Positions 46,301 to 58,900 of a DNA stretch of 64,000 nucleotides are shown piece after piece. The translations under genes were made by a program, and so were the position numbers. Source of the DNA: Elysia crispata (Eukaryota; Mollusca; Gastropoda; Plakobranchidae); assembly GCA_033675545.1 (NCBI GenBank), contig JAWDGP010001473.1, positions 1,159,501 to 1,223,500 of the forward strand. The letters run 5' to 3'. Under the pieces are notes generated by a model, which was not told where the DNA came from, searched no databases, and was given only the letters and a program-made list of their open reading frames with translations. Numbering within the stretch: position 1 is the stretch's first letter; each line of letters opens with the position of its first letter.

Positions 46301-46846
46301 TGTAATTAGAATGTGAGGGAACTTGTTCAGACACTGATTGATAGGGAGGAAACAGAATGAAAACAAAACAGATGAAACAGAAGTGTAATCCTCATTTAAA
46401 AATAGCACCAACTTGAAGACGTCAAATTAGATTTTTAAAAAAATGTACATCAGATCATACATAATCCAACACTTAAAATATATCAAACAAAGGGAAGGAA
46501 AACAAAAACGAGACTTTAAAAAGGCAATATATACATAGTTCTCCTTAAATTTACAGACAGAAAATTTTTATTTAAAATTTCATAACCATGACGAACCATG
46601 ACGATAACAGATGTATGTCCAACTGTTTAAGTGGCATATTTATACTCAAATACAACTAAAACAGAAGGAGAAAAAAGTGTGATTTATATGCAATTTTCTA
46701 TCTAAGATTGGCACATACATAAAAGATTCTTGCTGCCCCTGCATGTTTCAAAAAGAACTATCAAACTGTGAGCTTTAGCTTGTCCTTTTGATATCTGTAG
46801 ATTTCCAAAGATTTTACTTTCTCACAGTTCACACAAAGACCATCAT
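43316..46846 (-). other. Probable 3' UTR / downstream region of IQGAP gene
   Basis: AT-rich sequence between the IQGAP stop codon and the candidate poly(A) site. No coding exon, RNA gene or repeat family recognised. Confidence 0.45.
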
Positions 46847-46975
46847 CTACTTTTTACCCAGTTGCTTCCCATAGAATTTACGATTGAGGAGGAAGATTAA
46901 CAAGTTCACATTCACTTTTGCTTTGTTAAACATTTTCATGACAGCAACACCCTCATACTGAAGTTGAAGGAGATC
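46847..46975 (-). CDS. IQGAP1: IQGAP last coding exon 16, stop TAG
   Basis: Acceptor attttccacag. Encodes DLLQLQYEGVAVMKMFNKAK then VNVNLLIFLLNRKFYGKQLG and KK, followed by TAG at 46849-46847. It matches the invariant C-terminus of IQGAP proteins with three to four extra residues after FYGK. Confidence 0.97.
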   Translation of the reverse strand, partial: DLLQLQYEGVAVMKMFNKAKVNVNLLIFLLNRKFYGKQLGKK

Positions 46976-49900
46976 CTGTGGAAAATAATAATATATATGC
47001 ATTAAAAGGCATTAATACTTTGCCTTTTGAAAGTCAAATAAAGGTAAGCCAACAAAACAATCAAGAATTATGTTATGATCACTTAAACAATATAGAAAAT
47101 GTTAAGTATTCTTAATGAGTAGCAAAATAAATGAATTATCTTAACAATGCTCTGAATATATTTGGAAAATTGTAGGGGTAAAATAAGGTGGTGGCATGCC
47201 TGAGAGGCTATTGAATAAAAGTGGATCTAAGAATAGGCTAAAACTGCTTTGGGTGTACATGTGAACCTGCATGGTAATCATCTTCTTAACTCTGTTAATT
47301 CAAATACTATGCTAGAAAAGTAGTGAGAACCACTACAGTTATTTACAATGGTCTGGACAAGATTGGATGAGTCTGTAACGTTCTGCTACTGAACTTCGTA
47401 AGCTTTCCTACCATTTTAAAAGGTAGGAAGAAAAAAAAGACCAATTGATTTCACATCATCTTTAAATATTCCTGTATGAGCAACTAATTTATGTTTGACT
47501 TTCCATTTTATATAATGAAACTGTTTCTCATTCATGAAATGCAGAGCTTGAAAACATATGTTGATATATCAGCATAATCATTATCTTCATGGATTTTTGT
47601 CACGATAAATCAGTTTCTATGTGTTCGGCATATCACCGGATTACATGAAAATAATAAATGGACTGCAACAAAAATGCTGTCTAATATATTTTATATTACA
47701 AATAATCAATTCTAGTCTTGTGTTGCACAGCCTACAGTTCTTTCAAGAAGTGTTTACTGATAACCAGAACATGACTTTCCGGCTTCTCACTCATTTTTCC
47801 AACAAAAACTAGTGGAACACTGTGAATATGGTTCTTATTTTGATTTAAACATAGTTCATAAGTAATAAAAAGTTTACTTGGCTCTGAAACATGTCAAATC
47901 TCATACTTTAGATTAGACAGTGTAGCTCTTATGAACCAAAAAATAAGTTTACATCAAAAAAATGAACCTAAAATTGGGATAGCACTTGCTTTAATCGTAG
48001 ACATTTGAATTCCTCAGTCTCACCCAATCATCAAATTCCACGCATATATTTTATCATCTACAATTTTATTTCCTCCATGAATACACTGACTAGCCCACTA
48101 TTTCTTATTCTGTCATCTCTCTGATCTGCTTTTGTACTTTGCTCTTCTAAAAATATTTTAAAAATTTGGAATTTAGATTTCAACACTAAAAGAGCACTAG
48201 TTCCTCCCTTAAAGTTGACACTGATTAAAAGATAGAAAGGTGAGAGAAAATTTGGTCATTATTTAGTTGTTTTTTTTTCTTGAGTTAGTGGCACTGAGAT
48301 GGAATACACTATTTCTTTTGAGTATAGCACTAGTGCACTGAAGATCATTTTGGATTTTGTTTGTCTTCAATAAAAAAAAACAAAAAACCAAAGTCAATAC
48401 ATTTTTATTTTGGTTCAGCTGTTGATTTTTTATTTCTACTCCTCAGAATTTTTCCTATAAGATGTGGTTGCTACATATTAAACCTTGGATAATTGAGGAT
48501 AAAATGTATTACAACAATTATAGGTTATAATACAAAAGGGAAATCGCTTTTGCTTTAATTTTCCACAAAAATACATCAGATGTAAATTCCAGGTGAAATT
48601 GAAAATCCTTTGCCTCTATACTTTTCATATATAACAGCAGTAAAATATTTGATATGATATTATGTTGCGGGATATCATCTTAGAAACTTTTACACAAGAA
48701 TAACTCTAAGAGTATCAGGGAAAGGAAAATGAATGATGTGAAAGAAAGTACAATCCACATTACAATTACTATGATACTTTTCAGAAATTCATCTGTCTCA
48801 TAATAATTTAATCTAGTCCTTGGTATTCACACTGTAAAGCAGATTGTTTAAACACAAGCTGGATGTTGAAAATTTGAATTTAGAACAAACAGTATTTGAA
48901 AGAAGATGAATTCCTCTTTGGCTCACTATTTCCAAATGGGAAAAAATCTAGAGTCCTTGAGATTTTTGCTACATGGAATTTTATAAAAATGCATTGTCGT
49001 ACAAAATGAAACCTTTCAATGTCATATATATGTATGATGTGACTCATTTGAAATGGGTGCTTTTCTTTAAAGAGTGTCGTTGTACATTAAACCTAGAACA
49101 TGAGAACAAACATTTTTGCACAGCCAGAGGAAATGAAAAGTGTTGTAAGATAAAACCTTTTATATCTTTTGTTTACCTGAAATACCACTTCTACTTTGTC
49201 AACATTGACACCCATAAACTTCACGTCAATGGAGAAAGTCCCTGGGTCCTCTGTAGAGCTGATCTCCAACACCATATTCTTGAATCTGGATGAAAAGGAG
49301 TTAAAGCAGTAAAGGTATGGTGATCCATAGAATTATTTTTCTTGCTTTCTATTCCATTCCTTCTTTTTTTTCTTTTCAAATGTTAGTTTTGACTGATTAA
49401 CACATGCATCAATATTTTTGGGGGTCCTGTTTCTCATATAAAGTCATGCCTCAATCGATAAAGATGTCTTCATGAAGCATACCTGCAGCTTGTCTTACTT
49501 CTCAGATAACTGAGTTTTCTGTAAAACAAATTTGGTATTTTTGTATTTCATAGTTTTCTCTTTTTTTCATTCCCAAAATATAATAATATAAAGAGACAAA
49601 ATAAATTTAACACTCTAATAAAGCTCTTCCTTTTTTGTCACTAAGAGTAACTGTTTTAACTCATACGCGACTGGAAACGAGTATTCTCCTTTGAGAACCA
49701 CTGTGCGGATAGTACCGGAGACGAGTATTCTTATTTGAGAATCACGGATAGGACCTGAGACGAGTATTCTCGCTCGCGGTAGACTATAACTTTATCCAAT
49801 CCAAGTTTAGTGTAAATTGCGACCACTGAAAAAGACTTCCTGTCATATGGTTTGTAGAGGCTTTGTTTTCATTCTGTTAGCGTTTGTTTGACCAATATGG

Positions 49901-52900
49901 CAAAGAAATTCACAAGAAACCAAGTTCTAAATGAAATCCTGATAGTGATGAAACCTTCAGCAATTCAGACCTAAATCTAGATGACAGTGACTTTGTTCAA
50001 CCTAGATCTAATCGGGTTAGTACTGAATCTAGTAGTGAAGATGAATCTAGATCTAGTACATCTACTCCAGTTAGTGTCACAAACACAATACCTAGATCTA
50101 GATCTAGACCTACACCAGCAAAGCAACCTAGGGTAGCTGGGCGTGGCTCCGGTCCTCAGGGGTAGAAACCAAGTGGTAGCCTTGGTCCATAAGGTAAACA
50201 AACTTAAGTAACGAGTACAGTCATTTAGGGGTTAATAAAAGTAGGCTTATTGCCTTCTTGGTCTTTGAAAGACCAGCATTGTCATAGCAGCACAGATTTA
50301 CAGAGAATTCATCATATGTAAAAAAAAGACCAGTTTATCGTGCAATGTTTTTATCCAGAGGTGAGAAAAATAGCCTTCAACACATGAAACTTCCTTGGTC
50401 ACTTTAACAATAAACAACAAAAAAAAAGATGAGAAACAAGCCTCAAATATCAAAAAATCAATATCACTTTTCTTTCATCAGACTCACTGGCTCTGTGTGA
50501 GGCCTTCAATCTCCAGCACTACACCTTTTTCATGCAGTCTTGCAGCTGTGTAAGATACAGTTCCTGCCTGCTTCTTTGTTTCACGGGCGAAGAAACTTGT
50601 TCGCTTGGATTTTCTTTTTTTTTAATTAATTAATTTGATGGAGGAAAGAAAATAAGAGAGGATAAAATGTATTACAACAATAATAGGACATAATAGAGAA
50701 GCAAAATCTCTTTTGTTCTAATTTTCCCACAAAAATACATTAAATGTAACTCCTTTTGCTCTACATATATTTTTCATACCCAACAAAAATAAAATATTTG
50801 ATACAATTTACGTTGTGGGAAACCATTTTAAAAACTATAACATAAAAATTCCACTCTGAGTATCAGGATAAAGAGGAGGAATGAGGCGGGAGAAAATACA
50901 ATCCTCATTATGATTTCTATGAAATTAAAAATAAATTCATTTGCCTCTTGACCATTTAAACTTGTTCTTGCTATAAAGAATTTAAAAAAGCAAATTGTCT
51001 CAAAACAAGTGCAAATGAGCTGATGCTGGAATTTTGAATTCGGTACAAACAGATTTGAAAGTGAATAAATTGCTCTTTGGCGAACTAACTCAAAAGAAGT
51101 TTTAAAGTTGAGCATACAAACAAAACAAAAACACCTCACAATAACAATGATGACAATTTCATGTTTGTTTGATTGCATGTTTTACAGGAGGTTCCATGTT
51201 AAGAACCAAACATGATGGGCCATGATACAAGTACAAGGCAGTAGCATGTAAATTCCTCTGAAACTTTTAGTGTTACCATTACTCATTTTTCTCTTGGCCT
51301 TAACAGTTCAAAAATCAGTGAGACTAGATATGCCTCTTAAACCCTTGAGTAATTTAAGGCATTCTTTTGAATTCTTAAAAAAGTTGGAAATCTTTTTGTC
51401 CCACTGGACCTTTGGAAATTTTCCACAGGGGTCAAAAGTTATGTCCAAAAAAAATTCATGCAAAACACAGAACCAATTCAAAACAAACAATCTCAAATAA
51501 AGCTACTTTTATTTGAAATACCTGTCTTTTTGTTGGAAGCTGTCCATACAAGTCTTAACATATTTGTTATAGAAATCAATTTGAGACTCGTAGAAAGTTC
51601 TCTTCTCACTCAAGCTCTTGATGGTGGCTCTGAGTCGAATTAGTTCCTGTTTCCGATTTGTCCGGTAACGTCTTTGATTACGAATATCCTTTTGAAGAAA
51701 CAAAAACATGTTTATGAATATACAAATATAATTTTTATACAAGTGGTTCTTAAATAGCAAATGAAAAATAAGGACTATTATAAGTGAAAATGTGCATTAA
51801 AAAAAAATCACTATAAATAATGCCTTGAAGAATATTTAGGACAAGAGAAGTAATCCTTGAAATAGTCAGTCACCTAATAATTGATAAACAAATTGAGAGA
51901 AATAGTTTTTCTGTGTAATGAAATCAGTTTTGAGACTATGTTCAATCTTGAAGATAAGAAATAGTATGAGAGTGTGCAATGCCATTTCTTTAAGAATTGC
52001 TCTAAATCTGCAGTCCTGACAAATTGTAAAGTGAAAGAAGTCTAAAGATTTTTTATAATGTCAAATACTTTGATACCTTAGTACACAGATTTCAATGGGT
52101 GAAAGGGAGAAATCCTCATCCTTACAAAAAATTTTTTGTAAAACTGTGCTGAAGTGTATGCCTATTCTCACCTGCACAATAGAATTGAGGAGTTCTTGAT
52201 ATTTGTTTTTCTTGCTTGCCATTCCTGCCAGTTCTAATGTGCGCAAGCTGTCCTTTACTTTCAGCTTCATTTTCTCTATTGGTAACCTGGTCATAAACAA
52301 CATGGTAATCATTAGAGATCAATTAACTGATTCTTAAGTGCATGTGATCCGAATTTAATTATATCTTACAACCTATTGCTCTCTGACTGTGACATTGCTT
52401 ATTGTATTTAAAATTAATTTTGAGAGAGCTGCAAAGATTCAAAATAAAAAAAAATAAATAGACTTTAAGAAAGACTTTAAAGCTATTTCTTGCCACATGT
52501 AAGCACAGCTAATCAATCTACAAATGCTTTTCAACTTCAATTAAAGCTTTCATTCTTGCAAATTTTCTGGCAAACAAATAAAAATTTCTCTGAAGAGCTA
52601 TAGACTTTAAAAAATTTCAAGATTGTTTCTCCCAGAGAAATCTTTTATTTTCCTAGGTGCTCCTATTTTGGTACTTTTGGTCATCCTTTACCTGGTATCT
52701 CCAAGAATGGAAGCATGCCGCACCAATTTCTTACTGCCCTGGGCTGCTTCTGTCTCGGCAACTTTTTGGTTTACCAGGTCTCGCCGCTTTACAATGGCCT
52801 GGTGCAGCTCCTCCTGGGGGCCAGAACATGGTGTGTCTAGTACCACTAACAAGTTATCCCCAGGTTGACAGGCAATCACATCCACAATGAGGCGTTTTGT

Positions 52901-55900
52901 GCTGGATGTTTAAAGAATGTATTTTAAGTCTGTTTCTATGCTAACTTACTAAATTCTTTGAGCATTTCTCTCTTAATGGAAATGTGCCAGTCTAACTAAA
53001 AGAAAAAAAGAATAGCCAGGACCAAAAGTGTGAAAGAGAACAAAAAATAAAAACAAACATTCATGACAACTTTTAATTTTAAGGTTTTTTTTTTAATTAA
53101 GTATGGCTTTAATGGTTTTTAAGGCTGAATTTATGAAGATTTGCTTCAGAACTGATTAAAAAGAGAAACAGGGTAATTAAAGCACATATAACAAATCATG
53201 GTCAATCAAACTATTTTGAAATCTACTGAGGAGATAGAAATCTTGAGGAAAGAGTATCAGTGATATGCTTATTCACTCTTATAATAACCTATTTAGTGTG
53301 ATATGATTAAATCAAAGCAGGCACTAAAACTTCTGCATATCTTATAATTTTCTAGACATTAAAATTTAATTTTCCTGACCTAAAGGGCCTTACCTATTAT
53401 AAAACAAAAAAATAATTCATCTTTTTACGTCAGATAGACATTCTCTCCCCCAGAACTTTATGATAGCGACTCAGATAAAATATGGGAATATTTTAACACC
53501 AATGACAATCTTCACCAAAATAAAGCTTCATGCAATATTTTCAACTTCTACATCTAAATCTCCGGACATGGATCTCAATTCTTATGATGCACACCATTCG
53601 AAGAAATATCTTTCAATTTTACATGATTGAAATTGGATGTAAAAGCTATCTTTTCCAACTCTAAATCAAATGAGATAGATCGAACAGCAACAGCTTAAGA
53701 AATCAGCATAAGGTGAACTCAAACTAAGTGAAAGACGTCTATAAGCCAAAGGGATATTTTCTTGTATACTTGCAAAACCAAAAATGAGTTACATTGTGTA
53801 TTTATAAACCAAGGCAAGTCTCTTTCAAGTGAGATTTCAAATGACAGTGAAACTAAAGACAATTAATAAAATTAAAAGAAACAAAAATTAATTTCAACCG
53901 CTACTAGAGTTTTAGAATCCTTATTGGTTCAATGCTTGAATTTGCTTACCGAATGAGTAGAGATTTCATGTCAGCCTTGTCATCAGTTTGTACCTCAAAC
54001 TTGTTATAAAGTGTAAGGGAGATTTCAGTCTTAGCCATTTGCTGTCGTAGAGCATCATTTGCAGCCTCATCTCCAGTGAGCTCTGTACCAAGAAGCTCAT
54101 CAATTGTAGGAGGCGCTTCACCCAAGTCTTCCAACAACTCATGGAGTGGGTCACTAGCGTCTGGCGCAATTGTGTCCTGATGCTTTAGCAGCAGCTACAG
54201 AAGTAAAAGAAAAAAAACGTTTTTATTTTTATCAGGTACAAATGTGAGGTAGAAAACTTAAGCAAAACCTATATAAAATATTTACAAAAATCAGAAAATT
54301 ATTCAGATGCTTTATTTAAATTTAACCAGAATAGTGTTGTAAAGAATTGTTTGGAATTGATGATATCTTGGCCTATTGCAACTTTAAAAGGATGACATAA
54401 AATGGGAATGTTTTAAATTTTGAAAAAAAAAAGAAAAAAAAAAAAAAAGACTAATTTTTTTTCTTTTCTTTTTTTAAATCAATATAACATTAAATAATAT
54501 AAGTTAATAAATAAAATAATATAGATGTATGGCACTGATAAAAAGTACTAACATCCATAAACAAATTACATGCAACATTTTGCCTTATAATGAAAGTCCT
54601 AGCAACCAAAGCCTTAATAAACTTTCTTGCTTCAAAAAAGGTCAGTTGAAACAGAAAGTCTATAGTTATGTTCAAGAAAAAAAACAGCTTTCTGCTGAGT
54701 TCTAGTGAAGTACTTGATGTGTGTTGACGATTTCTCCAACTGAGATATAAACCACAGGCTTAGCAATCATGGTCACATCACTGTATTGATCCACATTGAA
54801 CTTCTTTTCTGGCATTTCCACATCACAGGCTGCTTGACAGTATTTCCTGGAAATAATTATTTATTGTAGGCTATCATATATATATTTTTTTATTATCAAA
54901 GGTTATCTTCTATGCTATATTTTCATTTGTTTTCTCATGCTGTCAAGTCAAAAAAAAATATCTACACAAAGAGGCAAAATTTGTATTTGAATTACAGTTC
55001 AGATTTTTGGAACTTGAAAACAAACAAAATGGAAGTTTCTGAAAAATCCCAATTGCCTTACAGAGTTTTTCAGAGTGCTTATGTTTGTAGTCAACTTTTC
55101 AAACTAATTGTTCATAAAATGCATTATTCTGAATTCAGAGCTTGACAAATATTATGAAATCTACATCTTTAAGTATTTTACTTGAAAAAAAAAAACCCAC
55201 AAACTTACTTGAACTTTTCATGGGAGTTTCTGATGTAATCATTCATGCTTGCTAGGTATGAGCTTTCACCACCAAACTGAACAAAGGACAAGGTAAAGAA
55301 GGTATTATTCAAAGATCCCATCGATATTCAAGGCTTTGATTCAAGCAGGTACAATCAATGCACTATCATCAATGTTTTAGTTCCATTTCAGATCAAAGTT
55401 CAGCGGGCATTCAGTAAAAAGTCAGTGGAACTAGTAAATATTTTTTTTTTCTGGGAAAACCTATGGTTTGTTTCCTTGAATCCAAGAAATTATTTATAAC
55501 GCTTTCTTACTTTTACTAACCTTTAATCATGCAATTATTTGGATTGAAAATGTTCAGGTGCATAGAAAGATTCATTAACTTATAGCTGAAACATGCATAC
55601 AAATATGTAAATTCACAAGAAAATATTTGAATATTTTTTTTTATCAGTTATCAAGGTGTGACAAATCAGTCACTTTTCTCACAAAATGCACCTATACTTA
55701 CGCCTTTGTTGGATGCAGCAAACTGCAGAATTTTTGCGATCGAACCTAAGTTTCTTCTCTGATCACTGGTAAGAGCTTTCTCTGCTCCAATATTGACAAT
55801 ATCAAAGGCATCAGGAGCAACAATTGCAGAGTTGATGTAACGGTAGTACAAAAGGTTCCCAACAATCTGATGAACAAGCAAAGAAATTTTCAACCATTAT

Positions 55901-58900
55901 GACAACAGAAATTAATTTGAAAAACAAGTGAATATCAATGGTTTACTTAGAATGATGATTTGCAAATAGTGTTTCTATAAACCACAATATTAATTCCACC
56001 ACTTGTTCTTTACAAGAAGCCAGAATGGATAAAACCAATTCTTTTTTTTTTCTACCTTGAAAAAAAGGCTAGATTTGAAACCCTACGCTCAATGAAAAAT
56101 CTTGTATGATAAGTAAGGAACAGTGTGATTCTAGAATTTTAATTGCAAACAAAACTTGTGTTGCACAAAATTCTCAGCAAAAATGAGCATGTCTTTTTTT
56201 TTTTTTTTTATATTAAAAAGACAGTAAAATTGTACCTATTGGGGAAAAGAATGAGATTACTTATTCAGTTTTTGTGATGAGCATATTTTTCCAAACTGCA
56301 CTTATGAGTCATATGTTTTCCTTACCATCTCAAAGTAGAGAAAATAAAATGTCTAATCAGAGGTTTTTGAAACTTTCCAAAAATGTATTTCTTCATTTTT
56401 TTTAATTTTTTACTTGAAATATATGATAATCTTATCATTCCAAGAATTCAAAATGACTTAATTGGACATCAATTATATCCATGTTAGCCAGGAATACTTC
56501 TGTTGCAGTAATTATAACGAGAGATTGGGAAATATACATTCCAAAATTATAAAAATTCAGAAGCTCATTCCTCTTTAAGAAACAATACTTAATAAAACAA
56601 AAAAAAAGTTCAGGAAACAGTAATTTAGTACTGTCATGATTTAAAAATCAAAAAGAAAAATTTATAAAATGTGGCATTACTTTTGAGTAAATAAAAATAT
56701 ATTGTAAAAACTTGCTTTCAGAACGTCTTTTTCCAATGCATCTGGGAACTTTTTGGTGAGACATTCTTGCATAACCTTTGCCATGTACCTCATTCCATAG
56801 CTGGAAACAAAATAAAAGATAAAGGTTGCTTGATCAGGGAAATAAAATCTTAACTTTATTAAGTCGATGATTTTTCCACTGGCACTTTTTAACATAATAC
56901 AATGATCACAAATTTTTAAAATAATAGATTCTTACCTGGTCTTTCTATACAATATTATACTAAGTTTTTGTAATTTCAATATTCAGACAATATTACGAAA
57001 ATATTTTATAAATCGGCATTTCTGAACAATCTTACTACCATAGTCTAACTTTCAGAAACATTTTCCATAAACAGGTATTTCTAAGTGAGAGCATGGCAAT
57101 CATATAATGCCTCCTTCAGGCAAAACTGCAAAGATGAGATCACAACCCCTCCTCATCTATATCAGTAATTAATTGATTGCTCAAGTTTCACAAGTCCAGT
57201 CCACTATGCATGGTGATCTGAAGGTTTTCTTATGCGTTCATTGTTTGATCAAATTTAGGCACCAATATATCCTAATCTTGAAATTAATCTCACTAAGGTT
57301 AAAGTTGATGACAGAAGATAGACCCTTCCTTGTATAATTAACTAAGGAAAAAGAGGGGGGGGAAAGGAGGGGGATTTTGGCTAATAGTACTATGGCTGCT
57401 TAATCCAGAAAACAAATCCAGCTTTTAATTTTTCTTTTCTCAACCACATCTTTTATACGCACAGAAAGGGCTAAGGTAGAGCTCAGATGGGAAGTGAATA
57501 CTGAATTGATATCACTTGTTACTACTTCATTTAAGAAAGATTAAATTCAATAACTAACACTTACGGAATGCTGTCTAAGGAGGTGAGGATCTTGTTCAGG
57601 AATAGATCTGTGACATCCTGCAATCGCTTGATAGTCTCTTCAATTTGCTCCTTCACCTCATCATGCTTCAAGGCTTGCTCCGTAGACACATCATATGGAA
57701 GACCACTAAAAATCCACATGAAAGGTTTCTTAACAACTATTTGTTTTGTCATAGTTGACATAATCAGTATTCAATTCATAATAGAAATTACCTGCACTGA
57801 AATATTTTTTTTTCATCAGGTTTTTAAATATACTTTTAATTCTATGAATGACATAATTTTTTACTATCATTAAGGTATCACATACTTTAAATAGAAGAGA
57901 AGTGTTACAAATATAGGTTCAACTGTTAGAGCTACCTCTATTTGTAGAAGTATTAGAAAGTGGAGCAGTAGCAATAGCAGCAGTAATAGTTATAGTCACA
58001 GTGGTGATAGTGGTTCTCTATCAAAGCTAAAGAGACTTACAGAACATTAAAAATTAAAAATTATTAGTTGTAATGGCAGTGTTAGAGGAAGCAGCAGTAT
58101 TGTGGTAGTGCTCAGCAGTGGTTAGGAAAGGCTTTAAGAGAAAATGTGAGATTAATGGGGAAGGTATTTACTAAGTCTTCCTGAGTGACTTGCAATCTTC
58201 ATTGGGAAGATGATATGAACCTCTCTTTTTAACGAAGCTAGTGGCGTATTGATACAAGCTATTTTCTCTTTGAGTGGCAAGGTAATGGGGGCCAAAGCAT
58301 CTAATCCCACCAATTCAGGCATTTTTTGGTCATTTTCACCTAAAGCCTTTCCTAACAACTACCAAAATTCTAGCACTTGTAGTTCTTATTTTCGGTTAAC
58401 CCAGTGGTCTGCCTCCTCTAGATCTTAGAGCAATTATAGCGGTAGCAACATGAGCAGTAATAACTAACATCATAGTTATCGAAGAAAACTCACCTTGCCT
58501 TTCCTGTGCTTGATTCCATCTGATTTACCCATGCCTTATAAACTTCCACAGGATTTGTGTTGATGCGAAGATTCCTATCCTCTATTATTTTTGTAATTAG
58601 AGGGTTCAACATCTCCTTTAAAGCATTTTGCCCTCTTTGGTTTCTAAAGAAAAGAATTCAGTTTGATTTAATTGCATATTCAACATGAGTAAGGTACCGT
58701 AATGATAATATTATGAACTACAACCACAATATTTATTTGTGAGAAGAATGGTGTTCCAGACAACCTCAAATATTGCTTATTTCATGCTTAAGTTCAAAAT
58801 GATTCAGTGATTGCATATATGCAAATAAAGTATTACTCTCATATCTAATGTTTTAATCAAAAACAGATGATCCAGACCTAAAGCATGCCTAAATATCATA

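Larger units (their letters stand above)
49286..50487 (-). other. IQGAP intron 14
   Basis: GT-AG on the minus strand. Nearly half of it is a TTAA-flanked piggyBac-derived element (49656-50235). Confidence 0.85.
51689..55701 (-). other. IQGAP introns 7-12
   Basis: GT-AG introns at 51689-52171, 52287-52691, 52902-53949, 54195-54713, 54847-55208 and 55277-55701. They hold A- and T-runs only (for example 54420-54475). No feature beyond that. Confidence 0.75.

Noticed and set aside
57120..57250. A third copy of the SINE-like repeat suggested by ttgattgctcaag
   Set aside because: Only a dozen bases resemble the family; the flanks do not align.
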